DNA of 64,000 nucleotides from Paracoccaceae bacterium (GTDB lineage Bacteria; Pseudomonadota; Alphaproteobacteria; Rhodobacterales; Rhodobacteraceae): the NCBI GenBank assembly GCA_016744015.1, contig JADGFD010000005.1, positions 130,208-194,207 on the forward strand. The letters are read 5' to 3'. Position 1 is the stretch's first letter. The number at the start of each line of letters is the position of its first letter. The position numbers and the translations under genes were made by a program. The notes below the pieces were generated by a model, which saw only the letters and a program-made list of their open reading frames with translations, did not search any database and was not told the origin of the DNA. This document shows positions 33,778-42,342 of this stretch, piece by piece.

Positions 33778-34596
33778 TTAGGCTCCGTTTGGGATAATTA
33801 ACCCCGCGATAGGGCGTTTCGCCGCAGGCTGCAAGGCTTTGATGATATTATTTGCCAGTTTTTCAGGCCCGGCTACCATGCCAGCAAGCTGCGGATGGGG
33901 GTTATTATAGCGCGTTGGCGCGCCCGCGGTTGTGCTCACCACGCCGCCCGCCTCGCGCACAATCAGGTCTCCAGCCGCCACGTCCCACTCCCAAGCAGGG
34001 CGTAGGGTGAGCATGGTATCAAACCGCCCTTCAGCGACAAGGCACATCCGATAGGCCAGTGAGGGTCGGAAATGGTGTTTCATGCCATGGGGCGTGCGCC
34101 AGTGCTCGGGCTTTAGGTCTGGCCTGCGAGATAGCACATTGGCCTCGGCCATCTCGGCCTGTTGGCTTACGGTTATGGCTTCACCATCCCGTTTGGCTCC
34201 GCCACCCAACATGGCGCTATAGGTTTGCGCCCGCATCGGAACATGCACAACCGCCGCCACCACCTCGCCACGCTCAACAATGGCCAGTGAGTGCGAAAAG
34301 CTCTTTTCGCCATTGATAAAGGCGCGTGTGCCATCAATCGGGTCTATTATAAATACCCGCTCGGCATCCAGCCGCGCGTTGCCATCCTCGCTCTCCTCCG
34401 AAAGCCAGCCATAATCAGAGCGCGCTGCCAAAAGCTCGGCTTTTAGCATCCGGTCAATCGCGAGGTCGGCCTCGGTCACGGGCCCCTGCCCGTCGCCCTT
34501 GTCCCATGTTTCAGGGTCTGCCTTAAAATAGCGCTTGGCGATTTCGCCCGCAGCCTCTCCGGCATCAAGGAGGAGCTTGAGATCAGCTTCCGGCAA
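33778..34596 (-). CDS. Inositol-monophosphatase superfamily phosphatase, CysQ-like
   Basis: The 272-residue protein has the lithium-sensitive phosphatase motifs: GPVTEADLAIDRML, metal ligands in LSEESED and FIIDPIDGTRAFING, and the C-terminal AWEWDVAAGDLIVREAGG. Homologues are 3'(2'),5'-bisphosphate nucleotidases (CysQ) or inositol monophosphatases. CysQ activity on PAP is favoured by overall similarity but not proven. The start overlaps the pmbA stop by 14 bp, indicating co-transcription. Confidence 0.88.
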   Translation of the reverse strand: MPEADLKLLLDAGEAAGEIAKRYFKADPETWDKGDGQGPVTEADLAIDRMLKAELLAARSDYGWLSEESEDGNARLDAERVFIIDPIDGTRAFINGEKSFSHSLAIVERGEVVAAVVHVPMRAQTYSAMLGGGAKRDGEAITVSQQAEMAEANVLSRRPDLKPEHWRTPHGMKHHFRPSLAYRMCLVAEGRFDTMLTLRPAWEWDVAAGDLIVREAGGVVSTTAGAPTRYNNPHPQLAGMVAGPEKLANNIIKALQPAAKRPIAGLIIPNGA

Positions 34597-35926
34597 TGGT
34601 CAGGCCTTCTACCAATAGGCTCGGCACCACGCGGCTTAAGTGCGCTTGCCCATCATTGGCCGCCGTGAGGGACCCAAGCATTTCGCGCAGGTTCCCCGCC
34701 ACGGTGCACTCGTTCACTGGCCTTACAATCTCGCCGTTTTCCACCCAAAAGCCAGAAGCTCCGCGCGAATATTCACCCGTGTTCGGGTTCACGCTCGACC
34801 CGATCATTGAGGTAATAATCAGCCCCGTGCCCATCTCTTTGATAAGCTCGTCGCGGCTCTTTTGCCCCGGTGTCAGCGTCAAGTTGCCCACGCTGGGGCT
34901 GGGCGCACTACCCGCCCCGCGCGCGGCGTTACCCGTGCTCTCCATGCCCAGCTGCCGCCCCGAGGCAAGGTCTAAAACCCAGCCAGTGAGCACACCGTTT
35001 TCTACCCATGCGCGCCGCTGCGTTGCCAGCCCCTCGCCGTCAAAGGGCTTCGAGCCACCCACGCGTTTACGAAACGGATCTTCTACAAGGTCCATGCCCT
35101 CAGGCAGCACCCGCTCACCCATCGCCTCTTTCAGCCAGCTCACGCCGCGCGCTACCGAGCGGCCATTGATCGCGGCTACGAGGTGTCCGATCAGAGTCGA
35201 GCTCACACGCTCATCAAACAGCACCGGAAAGGTGCCCGTAGGCGGCTGGCTCGCGCCTATCAGCGCCACCGCCCGCTCGCCGGCAATGCGGCCCACTTCA
35301 CCAGCAGGCAGCATATCGGCAGCAAACACTCGGCTATCGCCCTTGTAATCCCGCTCCATCTCCAGCCCCTCGCCCGAAATAGCCGTGCAATAAAGCCCCG
35401 TAGATGTGCGCCCATAGCCGCCGCTAAACCCGTTGCTTGTAGCCAAATGAATGCTGGAAGCCGAAGCACTCGCCCCGGCTGAATCCACCTTGCTCACGCC
35501 CTGCACCGCCAAAGCCGCCGCCTCGGCCTCCAGCGCCATATCTTTCAGCGCTTCGGGGCTTGGCGCCTCCGTAGGGTCATCCAGTTCCAGCGCATCCACA
35601 TCCCAATCAGTGGCCAGCTGCCCCGCTTCTGCGAGCCCAACAAAAGGGTCTTCCGGTGCGGCCTTAGCCATCGCCACGGCCCGCTCGGCCATCACCGCAA
35701 TCGTGGAATCACTCGCGTCAGATACCGAAACCACCGCCGAGCGCTGTCCCAGCAGCACCCGCAAGCCAAGGTCTATCCCCTCGGCACGCTCGGCATGCTC
35801 CAGCACACCGTTGGCCACTTCAATTGACAGGCTGTCCCCCTTGATCACAATCGCATCTGCCGCCTCGGCGCCGGCGCGCTGTGCTGCGACCAGCATATTA
35901 GCTGCTACTCTCTCCAAATCGACCAT
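34583..35926 (-). CDS. pmbA: PmbA/TldE family protease-like protein
   Basis: The ATG at 35926 follows GAAGGAAG. The 447-residue protein shows the TldD/PmbA architecture: SLSIEVANGVLEHAERAEGI, DLGLRVLLGQRSAVVSVSD, FPVLFDERVSSTLIGHL and the C-terminal MIGSSVNPNTGEYSRGASGFW. PmbA (TldE) partners with TldD, where the metal site resides, to process peptides such as microcins or CcdA; TldD is not in this window. It leads the pmbA-cysQ-DUF4170-waaA-like-lpxK operon. Confidence 0.93.
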   Translation of the reverse strand: MVDLERVAANMLVAAQRAGAEAADAIVIKGDSLSIEVANGVLEHAERAEGIDLGLRVLLGQRSAVVSVSDASDSTIAVMAERAVAMAKAAPEDPFVGLAEAGQLATDWDVDALELDDPTEAPSPEALKDMALEAEAAALAVQGVSKVDSAGASASASSIHLATSNGFSGGYGRTSTGLYCTAISGEGLEMERDYKGDSRVFAADMLPAGEVGRIAGERAVALIGASQPPTGTFPVLFDERVSSTLIGHLVAAINGRSVARGVSWLKEAMGERVLPEGMDLVEDPFRKRVGGSKPFDGEGLATQRRAWVENGVLTGWVLDLASGRQLGMESTGNAARGAGSAPSPSVGNLTLTPGQKSRDELIKEMGTGLIITSMIGSSVNPNTGEYSRGASGFWVENGEIVRPVNECTVAGNLREMLGSLTAANDGQAHLSRVVPSLLVEGLTIAGS

Positions 35927-36301
35927 GCTGCTTCCTTCTTTTGACTTTTCCAAAACCTAATCCCCTTCCTTACGGCATACAAGCGCTGCCTTAAAATTCA
36001 CCTTTGGACGGCATCAAGCCCCACCCAAACTCTTATCATTTCCCGCACCACTCAGCGCACTTAACCATTTGCTTTAATGCACTTAATGCCCAAAAAAACT
36101 GACGCTCCTAAACCGGACATCTCCAAACACAACCAAGTATCTGCTGTTGCCCATACTTCTGTTAACTGGTACGATATCAAGTGTGGAGATCGCGGTTGAG
36201 GTCTGAACGGGTTTCTTCTCCAACCGGGCCGAGGCCGAAGATTAGCGCGGTCTGGGCAAGCCCCAAGCAGCCCGTTGCTGGCTTCAACTACGGAGGTAAT
36301 C
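35927..36301. other. Intergenic region upstream of an isolated hydrolase gene
   Basis: This 375-bp gap lies between divergent genes. It must hold the pmbA promoter on the left and that of the hydrolase on the right. A CTACGGAGGTAATC ribosome site precedes the ATG at 36302. Composition around 36180-36300 differs from the left half (more GC, few A-runs), which could mark a junction of acquired DNA. No convincing gene, RNA or inverted repeat was found; an 80-codon minus-strand frame there has no recognisable product. Confidence 0.4.
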
Positions 36302-37312
36302 ATGAGAGTTCTTCGTTACATTAAATTCGCATTGGTGGCGATATTGGCCCTTCTCGTCGTGGCCATGATAGCGCTTTACATCTATCAACCATCACCGCCG
36401 GATCACTTCAGCTTCTCGGACAAAGGCGAGACTCTGCGCCTACCCGATGGTCGCCAACTCGCGTGGACCGAAAGTGGCGATCCGGCCGGTCGGCCGGTAT
36501 TTTATTTCCATGGCGGCCCCGGGTCACGGATCGAGGCCCAGCTATACGACGCGGCCAACAAAGAGTTGGGAATTAGGATGATCGCCCTCGACCGCCCAGG
36601 CTATGGCCGTTCGGATTTTCAGCCGGGCCGTTCCTACCTTGACTGGGCGGGCGATGTGGGCGCAGTCGCGGACAAACTTGGAATTAAGCGGTTTGCCGTC
36701 ATCGGTTTCAGTTCCGGCGGGACTTATGCAGCCTTGGTCGCACATGAAATGCCGGAACGGCTCAGCGTTGCGGCAATTGTCGCCGGTGAGGGGCCCTACA
36801 TGCATCCCGATTATCCATGGTCTGCTCTGGACGAGCACAGCTTTGGTGTCTCGCCGATCAACCGGATATTCATGTTCAGTGCCAAATACTCGCCCTTCGT
36901 GATGCGCAGCTTTTTCAGGTTGATGCGGATCATGGTCTTTGCCGATCCTGTCGGCATGATGCAGAATTCCGGCGGTGATATGCTATCTGACCACGACCTC
37001 GAAATGTTTACAAGCGATGAATATGCGTTGGCGCAGGTCGAGGCTTTCCGTCAAGGTGCCTTGGGGGTTACTCACGACTTCGCGCTGGAACGCCGCCACT
37101 GGCCGTTCGCGCTGGAAGACATCCACGCGCCTGAGGTGTTGGTGTTTCATGGGCAAGATGATGGTGGGGTAGATCCGGCAGTCGGCGCGTTTGTCTGTGG
37201 GCGCATCCCGGCCTGCGATGAGGTGGTGATGTTCCCCGGCGAAGGCCATTCGGTAATCTACCATAACTATAACGAAATCGCCGGTGCGATACTGTCCGCA
37301 TGGAAAAATTAA
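36302..37312 (+). CDS. Membrane-anchored alpha/beta hydrolase
   Basis: The ATG at 36302 follows GGAGG. The 336-residue protein has an N-terminal signal anchor (FALVAILALLVVAMIALYIY, residues 9-28) and an alpha/beta hydrolase domain. The oxyanion region is FYFHGGPGSR, nucleophile S137 lies in GFSSGGTYAAL, and the charge-relay residues are probably in FHGQDDGG and GEGHSVIYHN. It is a probable periplasm-facing esterase or proline-iminopeptidase-like hydrolase of unknown substrate. It stands alone, and codon and base composition differ somewhat from its neighbours, so transfer is possible. Confidence 0.85.
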   Translation: MRVLRYIKFALVAILALLVVAMIALYIYQPSPPDHFSFSDKGETLRLPDGRQLAWTESGDPAGRPVFYFHGGPGSRIEAQLYDAANKELGIRMIALDRPGYGRSDFQPGRSYLDWAGDVGAVADKLGIKRFAVIGFSSGGTYAALVAHEMPERLSVAAIVAGEGPYMHPDYPWSALDEHSFGVSPINRIFMFSAKYSPFVMRSFFRLMRIMVFADPVGMMQNSGGDMLSDHDLEMFTSDEYALAQVEAFRQGALGVTHDFALERRHWPFALEDIHAPEVLVFHGQDDGGVDPAVGAFVCGRIPACDEVVMFPGEGHSVIYHNYNEIAGAILSAWKN

Positions 37313-37503
37313 CCGCAAAACCTTCCCCAAAAGGAGGTGGGCATTCTGCGCGTTACAAAAATTCGGTTGGTTTTGAGCTCGAAGCAGACATCACTGTGCG
37401 AGTGCATTTGCTTCAGGCCAATTAGGGGGTGTTGGGCGAGCCGAGATACTTCTCGCTTGCAACCTCAGCCCCCTTCCGCCACCATGTAAAAAAAGGAGGC
37501 CCC

Positions 37504-38262
37504 ATGCCACTATCGGGAAAAACCGCTATCATCACCGGTGCGAGCCGTGGCATTGGCGAGGCCACCGCCTATGAGCTTGCCGCAAAAGGCGCGCAGGTCT
37601 TCCTCACGGCCCGTTCGCGCGAAGCCATTGAAGCCATTGCGGCCAAAATCAATGAAAGCGGTGGTAAAGCCGCCTTCCTAGCCTCGGATATGTCCCGAAA
37701 TTTAGGTGTTGAAACCGTGGTGCGCCGCTGTATGGAAACCTTCGGAAGCCTTGATATTCTGGTGCAAAACGCAGGCGTGATCGACCCGATTGCGCGCATC
37801 ACCAATAGTGACCCGGCCCAATGGGCCAAAACCATAGAAACTAACCTGAATGCCGTCTATTACGGCCTCCACGCGGCCCTTCCGATCATGGAAAAGCAAG
37901 GCGCGGGACTCATCATCAACATATCTTCCGGCGCGGCCCACCAGCCACTGGAAGGCTGGAGCCACTATTGTGCGGCCAAGGCTGGAGCCGCCATGCTCAC
38001 CCGCCAAGCACATCTGGAAACCGAAGGCTCCAATATCTGTGTTGTTGGCCTTAGCCCCGGCACCGTGGCCACCGATATGCAGGTGAAAATCAAAGCCTCA
38101 GGTATTAATCCTGTTAGCAAAATGGACCCGTCTGTGCATATCCCCGCCACATGGCCCGCCCGCGCTATTGCGTGGCTGGCCGAGGGTGCGGCGGCGGATT
38201 ACTGTGGCGAGGAGATCGCTCTGAAAGACGAAGGCATTCGCCGCAAAATCGGGCTAATCTAG
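37504..38262 (+). CDS. Short-chain dehydrogenase/reductase, FabG-like
   Basis: The ATG at 37504 follows AAAGGAGG. It is a classical SDR of 252 residues: nucleotide-binding TGASRGIGEAT (about 12-22), QNAGV, catalytic Ser in NISSGAAHQP, and YCAAKAG with the Tyr-x3-Lys pair. LSPGTVATDMQ follows. It reduces or oxidises a small carbonyl or hydroxyl substrate with NAD(P)(H). The substrate is not evident. The gene is isolated between a hydrolase and a repeat-rich gap. Confidence 0.88.
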   Translation: MPLSGKTAIITGASRGIGEATAYELAAKGAQVFLTARSREAIEAIAAKINESGGKAAFLASDMSRNLGVETVVRRCMETFGSLDILVQNAGVIDPIARITNSDPAQWAKTIETNLNAVYYGLHAALPIMEKQGAGLIINISSGAAHQPLEGWSHYCAAKAGAAMLTRQAHLETEGSNICVVGLSPGTVATDMQVKIKASGINPVSKMDPSVHIPATWPARAIAWLAEGAAADYCGEEIALKDEGIRRKIGLI

Positions 38263-38295
38263 GCAAACCTCCAAGCACTCCCGCCCGTCAGGCCC

Positions 38296-38578
38296 CGTTT
38301 TGCTATGCAAAACGAACCCTCCCGTTGGGCGTGGCCTCGGCTTCGCCTCGGTGGCGGCGCGTCAACCACTGCTTGGCTTGGCAAGTTCTTGCCCGCGCCG
38401 CGCTGATACCTGCGCGCATTTGGGAAAGCTGGGCCGACGCACCCAACAAAAGCCGGTTAACCACCGCAGCCAGCGCAAAAGCTGGACGGCGGCGCAAAAC
38501 CGGCATCGCAGCAAGCACAAAGGTTGGTGCGCCGCCACCGAGGCGAAGCCGAGGCGCGGTCCGGTGCGTTAGCACCGG
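38296..38578. repeat. Large inverted repeat with flanking hairpins
   Basis: A 27-nt perfect inverted repeat (arms 38334-38360 and 38529-38555, containing GCCTCGGCTTCGCCTCGG) encloses a 168-nt spacer. It is flanked by CGTTTTGC-TAT-GCAAAACG (38296-38314) and CCGGTGC-GTTA-GCACCGG (38561-38578). The arm sequence recurs at 3108-3128 with one mismatch. Open frames of about 90 codons exist on both strands across it, as expected of GC-rich inverted repeats; neither has a recognisable product. The structure resembles a miniature inverted-repeat element, although no target-site duplication was identified. The rest of the 38263-38624 gap shows nothing else. Confidence 0.6.
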
Positions 38579-38624
38579 AAATCCGGCGATAAACTCAGCT
38601 ATAGGCAGCGGGCGAAACGCCCAG

Positions 38625-40082
38625 CTAGTCTAGCTCGCCGCCATATATCAGTTTTTCATTTACAGGGGCCACACGCAAAATATTGGTGGTGCCCGGCGTA
38701 TTAAACGGCACGCCCGCAGTAATTACAATCATATCGTTTTCACTGGCAAAGCCTGCCTCTTTGGCGGCCTTGGCTGCATTTATCACCGCCTCCTTAAAGC
38801 GCTCCACCTCGCCAGACACTACACAATGCAGCCCCCAAACAAGTGCCAAACGCCGCGCTGTTTTTGGCACAGGCGTGATCGCAATAATCGGCACGCGCGG
38901 GCGCTCACGCGCCGCCAGCATCGCCGTGGTGCCAGATTGCGTGAAACTGGCAATCGCCTTAATATCCGTGGTTTCCGCCACTTCCCGCGCGGCAGCGCTA
39001 ATCGCATCTGATACCCGCGCTCGGCTCGGCGTGTGAGAGGCCTCAAGCCCATCGCGATACATCTCGTCTTTCTCAACCTCTACCGCCACGTTGCTCATGG
39101 TGGTCACAGCTTCAATCGGGTAATCCCCCGCCGCGCTTTCTGCTGAAAGCATCACCGCATCCGCGCCCTCATAAATTGCCTGCGCCACGTCTGAGACCTC
39201 GGCCCGCGTGGGCACCGGCGAGCTAATCATGCTCTCCATCATTTGCGTCGCCACAATCACCGGCTTACCAACCCTGCGACAAGCATGCACCAGCCGTTTT
39301 TGAATGGGTGGCACCGCTTGCACAGGCAGCTCCACGCCCAAATCACCGCGCGCAACCATAATGCCGTCCGTCACGGCCAATATCTCATCAAACGCATCCA
39401 CTGCGGCCGGTTTCTCGATCTTCGAAACAATCGCAGCCCGCCCTTTGGCCAGTTCCTTGGCTTGCAAAACGTCCGACGCCCGCTGCACAAAGCTCAGCGC
39501 CAGCCAGTCCACGCCCAGCGCACAGGCAAACTCAAGGTCCGCCAAATCCTTCTCGGATAGCGCCGCCAAAGGCAGCACCACATCTGGCACATTCACCCCT
39601 TTGCGGTTTGAGATTGTGCCGCCAACCACCACTTCGGTATCGGCATAGCCATCACCGCAGGCCGTAACTTTCAAGCTGATCTTGCCGTCATCGACCAGCA
39701 AAGTAGAACCAACTTCCAGCGCCTTAAAAATTTCGGTATGGGGCAAATTCACGCGCGTATCATCGCCTAGCGTTTCGTCCAAATCAAACCGAAATACCGT
39801 GCCTTCAACCAATATCTCGCTATCATTGGCAAATGCTCCACAGCGCAGCTTTGGCCCCTGAAGGTCTGCCAAAATGCCAATCGGGCGGTTCAGTTCCACC
39901 TCCAGCTCACGAATAATCGTGTGCCTGAGCTCAATTTCCCCGTGCGTTCCGTGGCTCATATTGAGGCGAAACACATCGGCCCCTGCCAAAAAAAGCTCGC
40001 GTATCATTTGCTTTGTGTCTGAAGCGGGGCCGAGGGTTGCCACAATTTTGACATTCCTCTGGCGGCGTATACCTGTCGTCAT
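38625..40082 (-). CDS. pyk: Pyruvate kinase
   Basis: The start at 40082 (MTTGIRRQRNVKIVATLGPA) matches the usual N-terminus of proteobacterial enzymes, giving 485 residues. Motifs are DVFRLNMSHG, ILADLQGPKLR, the Lys/Mg site IVSKIEKPAAVDAFDEIL, MVARGDLGVELP, VIVATQMMESMI and ADAVMLSAESAAGDYP. The C-terminal allosteric domain is complete. It catalyses the last step of glycolysis, PEP plus ADP to pyruvate plus ATP. It is divergent from the formylglutamate amidohydrolase gene. Confidence 0.95.
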   Translation of the reverse strand: MTTGIRRQRNVKIVATLGPASDTKQMIRELFLAGADVFRLNMSHGTHGEIELRHTIIRELEVELNRPIGILADLQGPKLRCGAFANDSEILVEGTVFRFDLDETLGDDTRVNLPHTEIFKALEVGSTLLVDDGKISLKVTACGDGYADTEVVVGGTISNRKGVNVPDVVLPLAALSEKDLADLEFACALGVDWLALSFVQRASDVLQAKELAKGRAAIVSKIEKPAAVDAFDEILAVTDGIMVARGDLGVELPVQAVPPIQKRLVHACRRVGKPVIVATQMMESMISSPVPTRAEVSDVAQAIYEGADAVMLSAESAAGDYPIEAVTTMSNVAVEVEKDEMYRDGLEASHTPSRARVSDAISAAAREVAETTDIKAIASFTQSGTTAMLAARERPRVPIIAITPVPKTARRLALVWGLHCVVSGEVERFKEAVINAAKAAKEAGFASENDMIVITAGVPFNTPGTTNILRVAPVNEKLIYGGELD

Positions 40083-40253
40083 TTCATCTCTTTTCGTGCC
40101 AAAGTGGCGGGCCTTCGGCGTGTATAGCGCACCCAAGCGCTGATGTCCGCATGAATTAGCGAAATATCCTTGCTTTTTGGTCGCATAGGCTGGCCCATGA
40201 TTTCGCAAAGGTATACTAACAGTATGACAGTTTAAAGAATCGGACCTCCGAAT

Positions 40254-41003
40254 ATGAGCAAAAGCGACGCTTTTGAGGCGCTAAACACAGGCGCTAAATC
40301 AAACGTGCTGGTGCTGTGTGACCACGCCAGCAACCACGTGCCCCCTTGTGTAAATGGCGGTAGCCTTGGCATTTCAGAGGCCAATATGAACCGCCACATC
40401 GCCTTTGATATCGGCGCACGTGACACCGCGATCCTGATCGCTGAGGCGCTTGATGCCCCGCTGCTCGCCAGCCGCTTTTCCCGCCTTGTGATAGACCCGA
40501 ACCGAGGTGTGGATGATCCGACGATCCTGATGAAAATCTATGATCACACTATTGTTGAAGGCAACCGCCATGCCGATGCCGCTGAAAAACAGCGCCGGAT
40601 CGAAGCCTTCCACCAGCCCTATCACGCTGCCATTGATGACGCGCTGAGCCAGATCACGGCGCGCGGTGAAACCCCGATCATCATCTCCATCCACTCCTAC
40701 ACCCCCCAGCTCAACGGCCGCCCGATGCGCCCATGGCACATTGGTGTGTTATGGGATCAAGACGTCCGCATCCCTGTGCCGCTCATGGAAAAACTCGGTG
40801 AAAACCCCGAAATTGTGGTTGGCAATAATGAGCCGTATTCCGGCGAGCTCCAGGGTGACACCATGTATTTCCATGCCACAAAAAAAGGCTTTCCGCATGT
40901 GCTCATCGAGCTGCGGCATGATCTGATAGACACGCCCGAAGGCCAAGCCAAATGGGCCGCCATTCTTGCCAAACCACTTGCCGAAATCATTAACACCCTG
41001 TGA
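40254..41003 (+). CDS. N-formylglutamate amidohydrolase family protein
   Basis: The 249-residue protein shows LVLCDHASNHVPP near the N-terminus, HIAFDIGARDTAILIAEAL, SRLVIDPNRGVDDP and IISIHSYTPQL, and later VLIELRHDLIDTP. These are the family's zinc- and substrate-binding blocks. HutG-type members release formate from N-formylglutamate in histidine breakdown; other members act on different formyl or acyl amides. No hut genes are nearby, so the true substrate is open. The DUF1244 gene follows after 7 bp. Confidence 0.88.
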   Translation: MSKSDAFEALNTGAKSNVLVLCDHASNHVPPCVNGGSLGISEANMNRHIAFDIGARDTAILIAEALDAPLLASRFSRLVIDPNRGVDDPTILMKIYDHTIVEGNRHADAAEKQRRIEAFHQPYHAAIDDALSQITARGETPIIISIHSYTPQLNGRPMRPWHIGVLWDQDVRIPVPLMEKLGENPEIVVGNNEPYSGELQGDTMYFHATKKGFPHVLIELRHDLIDTPEGQAKWAAILAKPLAEIINTL

Positions 41004-41010
41004 GGATACT

Positions 41011-41307
41011 ATGGACGACCTAACCCAGCTTAAAGCCGAAGCCGCTGCCTTTCGCCACCTAAAGGCCCACCTTGATGAGCGCCGCGATGTGCAAAACATA
41101 GACATGATGAACCTAACAGGTTTTTGCCGCAACTGCCTGAGCCGCTGGTATCAGGAAGCCGCTAACGAGCTGGGCGTAGAGATGAGCAAAGACCAAGGCC
41201 GCGAGGCGTTTTACGGGATGCCTTATGCCGAGTGGCGGGCGCAGAACCAAACCGAGGCCAGCCCTGAAAAGCAAGCGGCATTTGAGATAAACAGACCAAA
41301 GGATTAA
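41011..41307 (+). CDS. DUF1244 family protein
   Basis: The ATG at 41011 follows GAGGATACT. A 98-residue helical protein with the family hallmark VQNIDMMNLTGFCRNCLSRW and YGMPYAEWRAQNQ. It is conserved through Alphaproteobacteria with no established function. The two Cys in FCRNC might bind metal. It is co-transcribed with the formylglutamate amidohydrolase-family gene. Confidence 0.88.
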   Translation: MDDLTQLKAEAAAFRHLKAHLDERRDVQNIDMMNLTGFCRNCLSRWYQEAANELGVEMSKDQGREAFYGMPYAEWRAQNQTEASPEKQAAFEINRPKD

Positions 41308-41407
41308 GCAGGCAATCCGGCGAAGCAGGGTCCGCTAAGCTGGCCGCCGCTTAATTCTATGTGCACCGCATTTTTACGGATTGTCGCATTTTAAAAACAC
41401 TATATAA

Positions 41408-41426
41408 CTGTTAATCCAATTAACAG
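41408..41426. promoter_or_regulatory. Palindromic operator candidate upstream of znuA
   Basis: CTGTTAAT-CCA-ATTAACAG is a perfect 8-bp inverted repeat directly before, and slightly overlapping, the AGGAGC ribosome site of znuA. A TATATAAC box just upstream could be the -10 region. Zinc-uptake genes are usually repressed by Zur; the sequence is not the Zur consensus I can recall, so the binding protein is open. Confidence 0.5.
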
Positions 41427-41436
41427 GAGCTCCCTT

Positions 41437-42342
41437 ATGAGACTGTCATATATCGCGTTTTTTTTGGCTTTGGGGACCGCAAGTGCAGCCCAAACCGTCA
41501 CCACGTCCATTCCGCCGCTTGCCGGCATGATAAATGACCTGACCCGAGGGGTCACAACCGCTCAATCCCTATTGCCCCCCAACACCGACCCACATCATTT
41601 CAACATGGCCCCGTCGCAAATAAAAACCATTCATTCGGCGGCACGCATCTATGCCATCGGGCAGGAAATGGAACCATGGCTGGAGCGGCTGGAGCCACAA
41701 CTTGCTGAGGGTTCAATTGTATATCTCGGTGAAATCGAAGCGGTGCATCCCTATATCCTTGAAGCCCGGCAATTTGGCGGCGCGCCTGAAAGCGAGCACG
41801 AGGAAGACGCGCATGCGGATGAGCATGGCGATGAGCACGCCCATGGTGTCAATGACCCTCACATGTGGCTCAGCCCTGCCATTCTTGGGGTTTGGGCTGA
41901 ACAAGTTGTTAATGACCTCGCTGCCGACACGCCTGAGCATGCGGATATGCTCAACGCTAATCTAGCGGCCTATAAGGCCGATCTCGCCCAGATCGACTCA
42001 GAAATGACAACCCTTTCTGCCGCCTTTGCGGCACAGGACATTCAAATCGTTGTCACCCATGACGCCTTTCAATACCTCGAAACCTATCTGGGCCTAACAC
42101 ACGTCGGCATGTTTAGTGATATTCAGGATAACGCAGCTGGTGCCCGCAGCATTTCCTCAATTTCTCGGCTAACAGGAGATATCTGCCTGATCGTTGACCC
42201 CAACGAACAGACACCCGAAGGGGTGCTTTCTGAAGCAAAACAGGCGCAGATCGACCCGCTCGGCACCGCTTTCATTGGCCAAGAGCGCTTCACGCTCGGC
42301 TTTTTCAAAGCGATCACGCAGGCGCTTTCATCATGCCTGTAA
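41437..42342 (+). CDS. znuA: Periplasmic zinc-binding protein, ZnuA-like
   Basis: The 301-residue protein has a signal peptide (RLSYIAFFLALGTASA, cleavage after AQT or nearby). Zinc-site blocks are TDPHHFNMAPSQ (H53/H54), NDPHMWLSP and VVTHDAFQYLETYLGL. Between them lies an acidic His-rich loop (residues about 118-140, with HEEDAHADEHGDEHAHG), typical of ZnuA rather than MntC proteins. It delivers zinc to a ZnuBC transporter. Neither znuB, znuC nor zur is adjacent, which is unusual. The 3' end overlaps the next gene by 1-10 bp. Confidence 0.9.
   Translation: MRLSYIAFFLALGTASAAQTVTTSIPPLAGMINDLTRGVTTAQSLLPPNTDPHHFNMAPSQIKTIHSAARIYAIGQEMEPWLERLEPQLAEGSIVYLGEIEAVHPYILEARQFGGAPESEHEEDAHADEHGDEHAHGVNDPHMWLSPAILGVWAEQVVNDLAADTPEHADMLNANLAAYKADLAQIDSEMTTLSAAFAAQDIQIVVTHDAFQYLETYLGLTHVGMFSDIQDNAAGARSISSISRLTGDICLIVDPNEQTPEGVLSEAKQAQIDPLGTAFIGQERFTLGFFKAITQALSSCL

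Noticed and set aside
36180-36301. Remnant of an insertion-sequence upstream region before the hydrolase gene
   Set aside because: Composition shift is suggestive, but no terminal inverted repeat or transposase fragment was found.
36061-36303. An 80-codon minus-strand open frame before the hydrolase gene
   Set aside because: No ribosome site, no recognisable product, and it spans a region expected to hold promoters.
38300-38575. Roughly 90-codon open frames on both strands inside the 27-bp inverted repeat
   Set aside because: They mirror each other through the inverted repeat and are rich in Arg/Ala; no sign of a real protein.
40254-41003. Assignment of the amidohydrolase as HutG of histidine catabolism
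   Set aside because: No hutH, hutU or hutI gene is nearby, so the specific pathway is not supported; only the family name is kept.
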